DNA from: Scheffersomyces stipitis CBS 6054
Lineage: Eukaryota; Ascomycota; Pichiomycetes; Serinales; Debaryomycetaceae
Length of the DNA: 64,000 nt
Assembly (NCBI RefSeq): GCF_000209165.1
Contig: NC_009042.1
Location: 1,860,001 to 1,924,000, forward strand
Direction of reading: 5' to 3'
Shown: one piece after another, positions 49,939-60,020 of the stretch
Layout: the number at the start of each line of letters is the position of its first letter
Numbering within the stretch: the first letter of the stretch is position 1
Translations under genes and position numbers: made by a program
Notes under the pieces: model-generated
Databases searched by the model: none
The model's input: only the letters and a program-made list of their open reading frames with translations
Told to the model about the DNA's origin: nothing

Positions 49939-50304
49939 CTATCTTCTTCTTCTCTCTAAGCATTTGTTGACATGCTGAGCATAACGCCCGCCTGCTATCT
50001 TTCTGCCACAATTCTCACACAGAAAGTATCTCGAAGCTTCTGACGTCTTCAACTTAGTCTTGTCCTGGTTGAAAATGTCTTTGTTGGAGCCCACAGCGAA
50101 GTTTGATATTACAGGCACATTCGTATCGTGGTTTCCCAATGTCTGCAGTTGGACAGATACATGGCGAGCAAACGAAGAAAGTGTCTGCTTTCTGACAATG
50201 TTGTCGACAATATCCTTCAAAAGCGATTCTGCCTTTGGAAGAGTTAGCAAGAGTTCAGAATATGGAAAATTGAAGAACTGAAAAGGTTCTCCGGAAAAAA
50301 ACAT
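49939..50304 (-). CDS. SGF11: SAGA deubiquitinase-module subunit Sgf11
   Basis: Sgf11 anchors Ubp8 in the SAGA deubiquitinating module and helps it remove ubiquitin from histone H2B. The 121-aa product has an N-terminal helix that in the family packs against Sus1 and Sgf73 (about residues 14-50). A C-terminal C2HC zinc finger has Cys96, Cys99, His111 and Cys115 in [20 protein letters not shown], followed by basic ERRRR. Yeast Sgf11 has about 99 aa; the extra length is in the linker. It is divergent from SEN54. Confidence 0.92.
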   Translation of the reverse strand: MFFSGEPFQFFNFPYSELLLTLPKAESLLKDIVDNIVRKQTLSSFARHVSVQLQTLGNHDTNVPVISNFAVGSNKDIFNQDKTKLKTSEASRYFLCENCGRKIAGGRYAQHVNKCLERRRR

Positions 50305-50966
50305 ACCACCAAGTCTAAAGTTATAGGCTGTTCGGTCATATCCACAAACACTTGATTTACTCGTTATAGGGCAGAGTTATCCGTCTGTGGAACACTTCCA
50401 GATCAAGTTGAAATCATCAGTTTTTCACCTTCTGAAAAGCTCACGATACACAAAAAGGGTCCATGTGAGCTTTGAGCTATGTGCAGAAGAATTGTGTTGC
50501 AGCCATAGTAAGAATTGAGGACTTTGAAGGTTGAACTAGGTAACTGCTAAAATGGCTAGAAGCATGGAAATACTTATGGATTAGATGGAACACTAGCAAG
50601 TAATAATATTTAATACTATTCTGCTTGAATTCTGGAACTGAATGGCATTTTAATTATATATTTGGAGAATTTTATGCAAAATCTTTTCAGTATGCACATT
50701 TTCTAAAGAATCTAGAGACAAGATTTATAATTTTTGCTAGATATTTAAAGTAACAGACTCACAGCGATATAACTACATTGAAGACATCTATTACCTTTAC
50801 TCTATTATTCCAAGTAACATCCATACATCAGTTTCATTGAGTTCTAGTCGTACTGAATAATCGGAAGTTTCACGTGATCACAACCAGTTCCGAGGGGACA
50901 ATATCAGAAGTGAAAAATCCAGCTTTTCAACTTTGACGAATTCTACATCTTCTGCAATATCAGGAA
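50305..50966. promoter_or_regulatory. Divergent promoter SGF11 / SEN54
   Basis: The 662-base region contains the palindrome TCACGTGA at 50870-50877, 90 bases upstream of the SEN54 ATG. This is a Cbf1-type site. The central part is AT-rich. Confidence 0.5.
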
Positions 50967-52337
50967 ATGGCAGACGAAGTGGATGAGGCTGCGATAGTAA
51001 AAGACGAGGCCAACTTTGATGTTGAGGACGAAGTTCAGGACTGGAAGTTTCTCAACAAATCGTTGGCATCCTCAGGTATTCCCAAAAGAGGTGAGAAAGA
51101 ATTTGCACCTGATGGAACTCAAGTCCAGAACAGCTCTTTGCAAGAGTCTAGAAACGCCATGTACGACGCTCTTGAAGGTGTAAGAGGTCATCACTTGAAG
51201 CTGAAGCTTATAGCAGTATGGATAGCACTGGAATCTAAATGCATAATGCCTCATGCCAGAGGAAACTACTTCCGAGATATGGGAATTCCCATTCATATAG
51301 GCTCTAAAGTTAAGGATGGTGTGGAACTAAACTCACTTGAAGCAGTCTATTTAGTTGAAAGAGGTTCTGTAGTAATATATCTCGGAAACGAGAGCTATGA
51401 CGAATTTCTCAAGTCCAGTCAAGAAAGCGAATTTGACTACGATTCGCTTATAGCTATGGATTTGGAGTTTCTATACAGCGTAGCATTCAACAATACGGGT
51501 TATCTGCTTGATCAGTACCAGATATACTCGTACTTGAAACGTCTTGGTTATTTAGTGCAAGACTTTAAGCAAATCACTAAAACAGACCAAAGGACTAGAC
51601 TACCAATGGTCCCTTCAACTTTGTCTGTTATCCCATCCTTTCTAAATAAAATAATGGCAACTACAGTTGTGAAATATTTACAACTGAGATTACGTCAATG
51701 GGGCTTCTTGTCATATCCCTTGTTCCATAGCTTACATTTCATGACTAAGCACTACTTTAGATACACAGACATTTACAAGTCGTTGAGACTTATTCCAGCA
51801 TATTCTACACATGACAGTGTAAAAGAGAATCTAGAAGCTAGTGGGTACTCTATAACCTTTAATGTGTGGAAACCTACACCTTCATTCTCCAAAAAGAACC
51901 CGCCATTCCCTGATTTCCAAGTAGCAGTAGCAAACACGGATTCAGCCAAGTTTCCAACCCTACAAACCATACAAGCATTACACAACTCGTTGAACTACAC
52001 TTTTCCCAATGAACGGAAAACACAGGTAGTCCCCGCTGTTAGACAGCAGAAGAAAAATACAATGCCTCCGTCCAAAAAAGTGATACGACAAAAGAAACAG
52101 CAAGAAAGACAATCCAAGTTGGATGAATCTGTGCGGAAGAAGAATGACTATAATAGAAAAAGAGACAATCTATTGAAATACGGATCCAATGGGCGTACGG
52201 TGGTGATTGCAGTTATAGATAGCGGAATCTTGAACTTTGTCAATTTGAGTGAAGGAGACTTCAGTTTGCAATCTAGCACTGATTTGGAAGATATTTTCCC
52301 CAGGGAAGACCACGGGATTATCTATAATGAAAAATGA
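50967..52337 (+). CDS. SEN54: tRNA-splicing endonuclease subunit Sen54
   Basis: Sen54 is a structural subunit that partners catalytic Sen2 in the heterotetramer that cuts tRNA introns. The 456 aa (yeast about 467) carry the family N-terminal domain with RGHHLKLKLIAVW, PHARGNYFRDMG and LEAVYLVERGSVVIY (about residues 70-155). A middle segment holds YSYLKRLGY (about 191). A Lys-rich region (about 360-395, KKVIRQKKQQERQ) follows, then a C-terminal endonuclease-like domain without catalytic residues, as expected for Sen54. Confidence 0.92.
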   Translation: MADEVDEAAIVKDEANFDVEDEVQDWKFLNKSLASSGIPKRGEKEFAPDGTQVQNSSLQESRNAMYDALEGVRGHHLKLKLIAVWIALESKCIMPHARGNYFRDMGIPIHIGSKVKDGVELNSLEAVYLVERGSVVIYLGNESYDEFLKSSQESEFDYDSLIAMDLEFLYSVAFNNTGYLLDQYQIYSYLKRLGYLVQDFKQITKTDQRTRLPMVPSTLSVIPSFLNKIMATTVVKYLQLRLRQWGFLSYPLFHSLHFMTKHYFRYTDIYKSLRLIPAYSTHDSVKENLEASGYSITFNVWKPTPSFSKKNPPFPDFQVAVANTDSAKFPTLQTIQALHNSLNYTFPNERKTQVVPAVRQQKKNTMPPSKKVIRQKKQQERQSKLDESVRKKNDYNRKRDNLLKYGSNGRTVVIAVIDSGILNFVNLSEGDFSLQSSTDLEDIFPREDHGIIYNEK

Positions 52338-54313
52338 ATATACAAGGGGCTTCAATTGAGGGGATTTCCTTGCAAAGACCGATCTCATAATTAGCCTGAA
52401 AAGCCAAGAGTTGGGTAGAGGAGAAAGTAATTAAATAGATATATACGGGATATTACGGGCTCATATTACCGACCTGAGAAAACAGAGATGGTAATACTCT
52501 AAATACGAAACCATAAGTCATTCATATTACTTAATTACTTAATTAGAAACATTTCAGTTATTTGCAATCCTTGAAATACGAAACGAGGGTTTCAGGTACA
52601 AAGAAGAATGTCCACAATTGTATCCTCCTTAAGTTACAAGAATGACAAGCTATTATTGTTACTGAAATGGCTGCAACTCTTCCAATTACAAGTAGGTTAG
52701 AATACTGAGTTATCCAGAGGCTGAATATATCCTGCTGGAAGAGGTCCTGTTAGGGAAGGTGTGCTGCGACCATCTGGATTTGACAGGGTTCTAAAATTAT
52801 TCTAGTTTGTTTTCCCTCGGAGATGAGATCCGGGTACACGATGGGACGTGAAACTCGATCGACGAGGAAAGTCTTGTGCTCACGTGAGTTTCTTGAAACT
52901 TTTCAGCGACTGTCCAGGTAAGGAGCAAGATATATCCGTGGCATGGGATTAGAAGAAGTAGATGGCAACAAAGGAAAGTGCAATTACATAAACTGAATAG
53001 ATGTATACTATGAATTGATCTTATCCAAGTTTTTTCCGAATTAAAATGTGTGGCTATTCTCTGCTTCCCAATTCTCGTGTAGAGATGAATTGAGTTTAGC
53101 GAGTAGCCTCAAGGCTGTACACAGCTTTTGTCCACCGGAAAAACGATACGCCAACGGAGCGACATCGTGGATATCAGGACTTATAACGGAACGGTCCGAC
53201 CTACTCTAAATATGTTTTTGTACAAAGATAGCTAGTCACAGGCGAGAGACACGATTCCAGCACGACCCACATAGAAGATGACGTATGTGTTCGGAAGTGG
53301 CTTATCAGGAGGACGGACAGATGAAGTGGAAGTACAATAATAGAAAGAACAATAGTAGAGGGTAATGGTGCCTGAGCAGAGACCTTTCGGTTTCGGGAAG
53401 GGCCAATTCCAGAATGGAATCTAACTCTGTTTCAGTTGTGTTGACCTAATGAGCCTGAGCCTCGTCTAGTCGTGGAGACACAAGAAGTGGAAGCTGCGTG
53501 GTAGTGAGATGTACAAGACACATCGAGAAGTGAAACTAAGAGTATTGTGACTACTTTACAGAGTTCTAAGTATAGAACCAGGTTCAGAGTTGAGAGTGAG
53601 TTGAGATATGCGGTCGGAAGTCTTCGTTTATTCTATTCATTTATTGGGATGTGTAGTTGCGCTTTCAGGCCAATTTGCATACATTCCAAGAGTAGTCTGC
53701 ATACAATCCGTACTATCTCAATGCGACATGCATCGCGTTGGTCGGAAACGCGAGCACCGTTGCATTTCGCCCCGGCTGCACCCTCGGAACACACAGTGCA
53801 TTGAAAAAAGAAACAATCTAGATCAATAAAATTTTCAGACCTCGCAAATCCAGAACAGCCTTGTTGGTCAAAAATAAGAAAATGCAAAAGGGCTGGTGAG
53901 ATTTGACATTCTATACATTTGATTTTTTTTCTCACATCCAATTTGTTTTGCAAGAAGTCGACCTTACTTTTCTTCCCATACCCAGCTGTTAATACCGAGC
54001 GAATAGCGCCTAGTTGATTCAGTTCAAAGTCCAGCGTCTAAACCGCATCCACATACTATTCACTCGCTAAAGATCTTTTTATAGCACAGTTAAAGTTTGA
54101 AGATCATATTTATTAAAGCTTGATTCCATAAGTTATAAGGCACTAAAGCTTCATTTTCTACTTAAGGCACCACCTCAGATCATCATTACCAGATCAAATT
54201 AATTAAGCTGATCATAGATCATAACCCACCACTCTAAGTCATATCTATACGATAATACCATTTCATTTTGACGCTTCTCGCACCTTCAATAGACAAAGAC
54301 AAATAATCACAGC
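52338..54313. other. 2-kb upstream region of the second KRE6-type gene
   Basis: No convincing gene is present; overlapping frames near 53547-53953 lack motifs. It holds TCACGTGA at 52880-52887 followed by a heat-shock-like TTCTTGAA at 52890-52897. A short tandem TTACTTAA repeat lies near 52527. Confidence 0.5.
52880..52897. promoter_or_regulatory. TCACGTGA E-box next to a heat-shock-element half
   Basis: The palindromic E-box is separated by two bases from TTCTTGAA, an inverted NTTC/GAA pair as in heat-shock elements. It lies 1.4 kb upstream of the KRE6-type ATG, so its role is uncertain. Confidence 0.35.
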
Positions 54314-56401
54314 ATGTCACGGAGAGACTTGACCTCTAACGGGCTCCCCAACTTTCACGTCACGGACACCGACAACGACTCGCTTGATATTCCACACAAT
54401 CCGTTCTTGGGCCAAAACGAAGCTGATCCACAATCGTCCGTAGAATCATCGAGATCTTCAACATCATCGCCTCATGCGGACGTCGATGCCGAATCCACCT
54501 ACGGCAGACCATTCAACGCCTATTCTAGTTTCTACCAGAAAAACGGCACATCTACTAACCTCTTATCGGAAAACGAATCTTCCGACGGCAACCAGGCTTC
54601 GTATTCTGGCTCTGGCATTCATTTACCTTCGGGAGACTCACCCAATGTCAACAACATCAACGTGCCGCCAGAATATGATCGATACCCTTCGATGGCTGGC
54701 TCTCGTGTAGTGTCTTCCACTTCGCTCTCAAACTTCCTTCAGAAGGAAAGACCTGGCCTGGACTCTCAGGCAACATCCCAGTATGGCGACGACAACTCTT
54801 CTAGGTCCATCAGATCTACCAGTAACATGGTCCACCAGGGCGACTTTTCTCCCTTCGGTGGTTACCCTGCCTCGTCGTTCCCCTTACACATCGATGAGAA
54901 GGAAGCCGACGACTACTTGCATAACCCAGATCCGGTCGTTGACGCAGAATACGACAAAAACAGGTTCATTTATGATCTTAAGAACATGGACAAGAGATCA
55001 TTGGGTGGTCTTATCGGGCTTATTGTCTTGTTCATCGCTGGTTTGTGTGTCTTTGTGGTTTTGCCAGCATTGACTTTCTCCAATGTTACTCATCACTCTT
55101 CAATACAATCATACGAGATTCTCACAGACTACACATACCCGCTTCTCTCTGCAATTAGAACCAGCTTGGTAGACCCTGATACACCTTCGAGTGCCTTTAA
55201 CCACACTGCTCAGAACGGCGATGTGTGGACTTTAGTGTTTAGTGACGAGTTTAATGCCGAAGGTAGAACTTTTTACGAAGGTGACGATCAATTCTTCACA
55301 GCTCCAGACTTGCACTATGATGCCACAAAGGATTTGGAATGGTATTCTCCAGATGCCGTCACTACAGAGAATGGTACATTGAATTTGCGTATGGACGCTT
55401 TCAAGAATCACGACTTGTTCTACAGATCAGGAATGGTGCAGTCATGGAACAAATTTTGTTTCACTCAGGGTATGCTCGAGTATTCGGTTAGATTACCTAA
55501 TTACGGTGATGTTACTGGTTTGTGGCCCGGTTTATGGTCTATGGGTAATTTGGGTAGACCAGGTTACTTGGCTACTACAGATGGGGTTTGGCCATATTCG
55601 TACGATTCATGTGATGCTGGTATTACACCCAACCAGTCCTCTCCAGATGGTATTTCCTACTTGCCTGGTCAGAGATTGAATTCATGTACCTGTTCAGGTG
55701 CCGACCATCCCAATCCAGGAGTAGGGAGAGGAGCTCCGGAAATCGATGTTATCGAAGCTGAAATAGCCACAGACCCCAATCACAAAATGCCCAATATCGG
55801 GGTAGCTTCACAATCATTGCAGTTGGCTCCCTTTGATATCTGGTATATGCCTGATTACGATTTCCTTTCTATCCACAACAGTTCCACGACAGTCATGAAC
55901 ACCTATGCAGGTGGACCTTTCCAAGAGGCCCTTTCTGCTGTCACAATGTTAAACACAACTTGGTATGAGAGAGGATCGGGCGAGCACAATTTCCAGAGAT
56001 ACGGATACGAGTATCTCAACGACAACGACAATGGCTACTTGACGTGGTTTGTAGGCGAAGAACCAACATTGACAGTACATTCCAAGGCCTTGCACCCTAA
56101 TGGAAATGTAGGCTGGAGAAGGCTTTCCAAAGAACCCATGTCGTTGATTATGAACCTCGGTATCTCCAACAATTGGGCTTATATTGACTGGCCATCACTT
56201 GTATTCCCATGTACTATGAGAATTGACTATGTCAGAGTGTACCAGCCAACAGACCAAATCAATGTTGGTTGTGATCCAGTGGACTATCCTACGTATGACT
56301 ACATACAGAGCCATCTTAACATCTACTCCAATGTCAACTTGACAAGATTCACAGACGGAGGCTACAGTTTCCCCAAGAACAAGGTGATGAACGGGTGCTG
56401 A
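54314..56401 (+). CDS. KRE6: Beta-1,6-glucan synthesis protein Kre6/Skn1, copy 2
   Basis: This 695-aa paralogue of the gene at 13976-16081 has the same plan. A Ser-rich cytosolic tail carries RYPSMAGSRVVS and FSPFGGYPASSFPL. One membrane segment spans about 236-260. A lumenal GH16-like domain has EIDVIE (Glu476, Asp478, Glu481) and a conserved Cys-rich CTCSGADHPNPG loop. The proteins agree closely through the lumenal domain and differ mainly in the tail, where insertions and deletions occur. One copy probably corresponds to KRE6 and the other to SKN1; the sequence alone does not tell me which. Confidence 0.95.
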   Translation: MSRRDLTSNGLPNFHVTDTDNDSLDIPHNPFLGQNEADPQSSVESSRSSTSSPHADVDAESTYGRPFNAYSSFYQKNGTSTNLLSENESSDGNQASYSGSGIHLPSGDSPNVNNINVPPEYDRYPSMAGSRVVSSTSLSNFLQKERPGLDSQATSQYGDDNSSRSIRSTSNMVHQGDFSPFGGYPASSFPLHIDEKEADDYLHNPDPVVDAEYDKNRFIYDLKNMDKRSLGGLIGLIVLFIAGLCVFVVLPALTFSNVTHHSSIQSYEILTDYTYPLLSAIRTSLVDPDTPSSAFNHTAQNGDVWTLVFSDEFNAEGRTFYEGDDQFFTAPDLHYDATKDLEWYSPDAVTTENGTLNLRMDAFKNHDLFYRSGMVQSWNKFCFTQGMLEYSVRLPNYGDVTGLWPGLWSMGNLGRPGYLATTDGVWPYSYDSCDAGITPNQSSPDGISYLPGQRLNSCTCSGADHPNPGVGRGAPEIDVIEAEIATDPNHKMPNIGVASQSLQLAPFDIWYMPDYDFLSIHNSSTTVMNTYAGGPFQEALSAVTMLNTTWYERGSGEHNFQRYGYEYLNDNDNGYLTWFVGEEPTLTVHSKALHPNGNVGWRRLSKEPMSLIMNLGISNNWAYIDWPSLVFPCTMRIDYVRVYQPTDQINVGCDPVDYPTYDYIQSHLNIYSNVNLTRFTDGGYSFPKNKVMNGC

Positions 56402-57070
56402 GGCATCCACCTCTATTATAGATGGCAACCCATATAATTACTTTGCCTATATATTAGTGTTCGGAGAACAGTAAGCAATCATTTAGGAAGAAAGTAGCAG
56501 ACCATTAGAATAAATAACTAGTATAGAATAAGAACAGGCAGTTAATGTCGTCATGAGAGAACGCTCAGACGTACGCTCGAGAGATACGTAGGCGATGAGA
56601 CTGAAAGATAATCATAGACACGTATTCTGAAGACAATTAGAAACACAATTACTCGATAAATTACAGTCGTAGAATCCATAAACAGGGAGCAAAAGTGTCT
56701 CGGCCATTGTTTCGCTCTTCTTTAATTGCTACCAGCATTCTCTAAAGGCGACGAAATGGGTCAATTAGCTGTACAGATCGGCAATAAAATAAACTACTAA
56801 CGCAGTGGAAATCAGGATAAACTACAGCTATTGAGCTACATGCCAGCAGTTCCATCACCGGCCCTGAGATTTGTGGAATTTATTAATTCAAGATCGCCTA
56901 GTAGCATGAAATAGGAGCCACATTTTTCGCAGTAATTCGATGCGAAAACAGAATAAATCCGCCTCATGCCAGAGTTCCGAGCCGATACCATGTGATGCAG
57001 TAGACGAGATGAAGCGTACTGATAGCGAAAACTCGTACCAGAACCAGTTAGTATATATCAGCCGATAACT

Positions 57071-57096
57071 GTATCGTTTAACGGTATCGTTTAATG
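57071..57096. repeat. 13-base tandem duplication
   Basis: GTATCGTTTAACG is directly followed by GTATCGTTTAATG, 12 of 13 bases identical. It lies in intergenic DNA and may be a recent slippage product or a doubled protein-binding site. Confidence 0.85.
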
Positions 57097-57618
57097 GTAA
57101 GCCCGTAAACTGTATCATCTCAGGTAACGTGACTTGAGCCGGTAAGCACGTATTTTTCGCAGTCTATAGCAGCAGCAGGAAGCGCAAAGCTCTTATCGGG
57201 TCGGGTCGCAAGAGGCTTCAGCGCAATTCGGTCAAGTTGGCCTAATGGAAAGTGCCACCATAGTGAATCTTTTTATTGTGGAATTTGTTGTGGATCTTTT
57301 GAATACATGAAACTTCTCCACAACATTGACATTGACACACTATCTCTGGTCTGCCCAACCTTAATCCCTAATTCATAAGTGTGGAGCACTTCTCCTCTTG
57401 CCGATTCATTCTTGCCGGCTCTGCTGCACTCAACTGGTACTTGCATAAAATTTATCGAGCTGCGAAATTAATTTATGTTCGAGCCACAGTTAAACTTGTC
57501 TACGCTACTCACTTTTCCGACTGTGGTAACCACTGCAACAGTCTGGGCACCCTGTTGGAGGCAGAAATGGGACAACCAGTCGTGCAAATTGTGGGCCGTT
57601 GCTCGTGTTCCAGGCTAA

Positions 57619-57626
57619 TATATAAA
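57619..57626 (+). promoter_or_regulatory. TATA element of the FMO gene
   Basis: TATATAAA lies 86 bases upstream of the ATG at 57712, a usual distance in yeast and consistent with an inducible gene. Confidence 0.5.
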
Positions 57627-57711
57627 CAATGGTGTTTGTCCCTTGGGTCGGGGAGACAATTTCAGTCACCTTTGGTCCACGATATTTCCTTCTTCTATAC
57701 TCTAGTCGACT

Positions 57712-59238
57712 ATGACCAAACTTGACATCAACTCAATTGCTATCATCGGAGCTGGCCCAGGTGGTCTTGCTTCCTTGTACGAATTTCTCCACACGAACAA
57801 GGACGGTTCGTCCACTGCTGGTGGTGAAGTTTCAAAAGACCCCAGATTCACCAAGCTTGTTGCTTTTGAGCAAAAGGACAAGGCCGGTGGAATTTGGGCA
57901 CCCTCTTTGGAACAGGCAGATTTGCGCGTCCCACCCCAAGCTGCTTTGGACACCCAGAAATACAACGATCCTGACGTAATTCACCCTACTGTGGAAATTC
58001 CCCTGGACTTGAAAGGTGCTACCAGAGAATCTCCAGTATCCCTCAAGGAAAACACTGAAATTTCGGAATTGGAATGGAGAAGATCTGGTGTCTACCCAGA
58101 CTTATACACCAACATTCCTTCCAGATTCACCAGATACTCATACCTTCCAAATGAAGAAAAGTACTTGGACAAGTCTAGAAAGATCTACCCTTTTTTGCGT
58201 CAACAGGAATTGACTCAGAGATTCACCGATTTCATTGAAAAAGAACATCTTTACGACTATATTAGAACCAACACCACTGTTGAAAAGGTCGCCAAGAATG
58301 ATGAAGGTAAATGGGTTGTAACTGTCAGAGAAAAGGACTCCAAGACAGGAAAGGAGAACTGGTACCTGGAAGAATTTGATGCTGTTGTTATCTCTAATGG
58401 TCACTACACTGTTCCTTCTATTCCAGTTATTGAAGGTTTGGCCGAATACAACAAGAAGCACCCAGATGCCATTGTTCATGCCAAGTCGTACAGAACTGAG
58501 GAAGAATTCAGAGACAAGAACACCTTAGTTGTTGGTGGTAGTATTTCGACAGCAAATCTCTTGCAATACATTGTTCCAGTTGCCAAAAAGACTGTCAATT
58601 CCAAGAGAAACATCCATTTAGTCTTCGAATGGATTAATGATGCCTTGGTCTCCGACGGTATTATTGCCAAGGGTGAAATTCAAAAGATTGACCCAGATAC
58701 CGGTGATGTCACTTTCAAGGACGGTTCTGTTGAGAAGGGAATTGAAAAGATTCTCTTAACAACTGGCTACCACTACCATTACCCATTCTTAAAGGACCAC
58801 TTGAACGTTATTGATCCTTCTAATCTTTCGCGTGTCGCCGGTCTCTACTACGACACCTTCTCAATTGAAGACCCTACCCTTGGAACTGTTGGTATTGCCA
58901 TTTCCCAAATCAATTTCCACACCATCGAAGCCAGCGCTGCAGCTCTTGCTGGTGTCTGGTCCGGAGCCAAGACTTTGCCCACTAAGCAAGAACAGCAAGA
59001 GTGGGAAGACAACCTTGTTAAGGAAAAGGGTAACAACTTGATTTTCCACTACTACACCCACAACCAAGTCAAAGATGGATTCATCGACAAACTTGAGCCT
59101 TACTTCCCTAATGGCAGATACAATCCATTTGTGGAAGACCACAAGTACATTGAAGAAGTCGATGTTGGTATCGAAAACTTGAGGAAATTGTTCTACGAGT
59201 TGAAGGACCAGAAAATCCCTAAGAGTGCTACTTTGTAG
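57712..59238 (+). CDS. Flavin-containing monooxygenase
   Basis: This 508-aa FAD/NADPH monooxygenase oxygenates soft nucleophiles such as thiols. The FAD fingerprint IIGAGPGG (Gly13, 15, 18) is followed by the family GGIWAP. A second Rossmann segment, LVVGGSISTANLL (about residue 268), replaces the usual GxGxSG of the NADPH site. The FMO-identifying region shows ISNGHYTVP with a downstream HAKSYR. Codons are strongly biased to TTG, GGT and AAG, suggesting high expression. It is longer than yeast Fmo1 (about 432). The natural substrate is unknown; a Baeyer-Villiger type is less likely. Confidence 0.88.
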   Translation: MTKLDINSIAIIGAGPGGLASLYEFLHTNKDGSSTAGGEVSKDPRFTKLVAFEQKDKAGGIWAPSLEQADLRVPPQAALDTQKYNDPDVIHPTVEIPLDLKGATRESPVSLKENTEISELEWRRSGVYPDLYTNIPSRFTRYSYLPNEEKYLDKSRKIYPFLRQQELTQRFTDFIEKEHLYDYIRTNTTVEKVAKNDEGKWVVTVREKDSKTGKENWYLEEFDAVVISNGHYTVPSIPVIEGLAEYNKKHPDAIVHAKSYRTEEEFRDKNTLVVGGSISTANLLQYIVPVAKKTVNSKRNIHLVFEWINDALVSDGIIAKGEIQKIDPDTGDVTFKDGSVEKGIEKILLTTGYHYHYPFLKDHLNVIDPSNLSRVAGLYYDTFSIEDPTLGTVGIAISQINFHTIEASAAALAGVWSGAKTLPTKQEQQEWEDNLVKEKGNNLIFHYYTHNQVKDGFIDKLEPYFPNGRYNPFVEDHKYIEEVDVGIENLRKLFYELKDQKIPKSATL

Positions 59239-60020
59239 ACTCAAATAAATTTATGTAATCTTTAATAATATGAAATATGGTGATAACACTTCAGAGTTAG
59301 GAATATAAGTAAAGCAAATGTAAAAAGAGTTGCATTCATTACTCTAACAATACTTAAGTAAGCAAGTTGGAATTGCTGCGAAAAATGTGCAAATGTTCTA
59401 GTCAGATAAAAAAAAGAACAGTTAGTTAATTTATATAATTCAATTTCAACCAGTAATATAAGAGCAAAGTGATCGTGGAACTTCCAAATTGTACCAATAA
59501 TGAATCTTCCCTCAGAACCCGAACGATAGGTGAAGTAGAAATGCTGGCGAAAGTATGCTGGCGAATGAATTGAGTAAGTTCCAAAATCTGTTAAAGATAA
59601 AGTTATTAATAGATAGCACTAGCAAATAACGAGAGGAAATTCTGCTAATTTTTGCAAATAATTCTCTGAACTTCAGAAACCTTCTGAAACTTGCCTAAAT
59701 CTGGAAACTCTTTTACTTCTACCTATTTTCTTCTCCTTCGTATCATACTGTGGATCTGCTACACCATAAATTATCTGATACTTCATTTTGCGACACAATT
59801 TATAAGCAGTGCGGGATTTGCTCCCCACAAAGTCATCTTTAGAAACTGTACCACATAAGGAGAAGAATGTATTTTCTTGCATATCCTTCTTTACATTTAT
59901 CTTATGCGTATTTCTTATACGTATTCTAATTGCTTACTGCTATATACTCTTCTTCTTCCTTCCTATATCCCAATTACAAATCTAGCTCATACTCGGTCTT
60001 AGCATACTTATCTATCCACT
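59239..60020. other. Spacer between FMO and FYV10
   Basis: The 782 AT-rich bases hold the FMO 3' flank and FYV10 promoter. A 69-codon minus-strand ATG frame at 59673-59882 is listed separately. Nothing else is seen. Confidence 0.4.
59673..59882 (-). CDS. Small hypothetical ORF
   Basis: This is an ATG-initiated 69-aa frame. The composition is protein-like, with a basic C-terminal half (KEKKIGRSKRVSRFR) and no Trp or Pro excess. It uses no CTG codons. I recognise no family, and a frame of this length may be chance in AT-rich DNA. Confidence 0.22.
   Translation of the reverse strand: MQENTFFSLCGTVSKDDFVGSKSRTAYKLCRKMKYQIIYGVADPQYDTKEKKIGRSKRVSRFRQVSEGF

Larger units (their letters stand above)
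56402..57711. other. 1.3-kb upstream region of the flavin monooxygenase
   Basis: No gene is supportable; a 114-codon frame (57381-57725) runs into the FMO start in another frame and has no motif. It contains a 13-base tandem repeat at 57071-57096 and a TATA-like element at 57619-57626. Confidence 0.5.
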
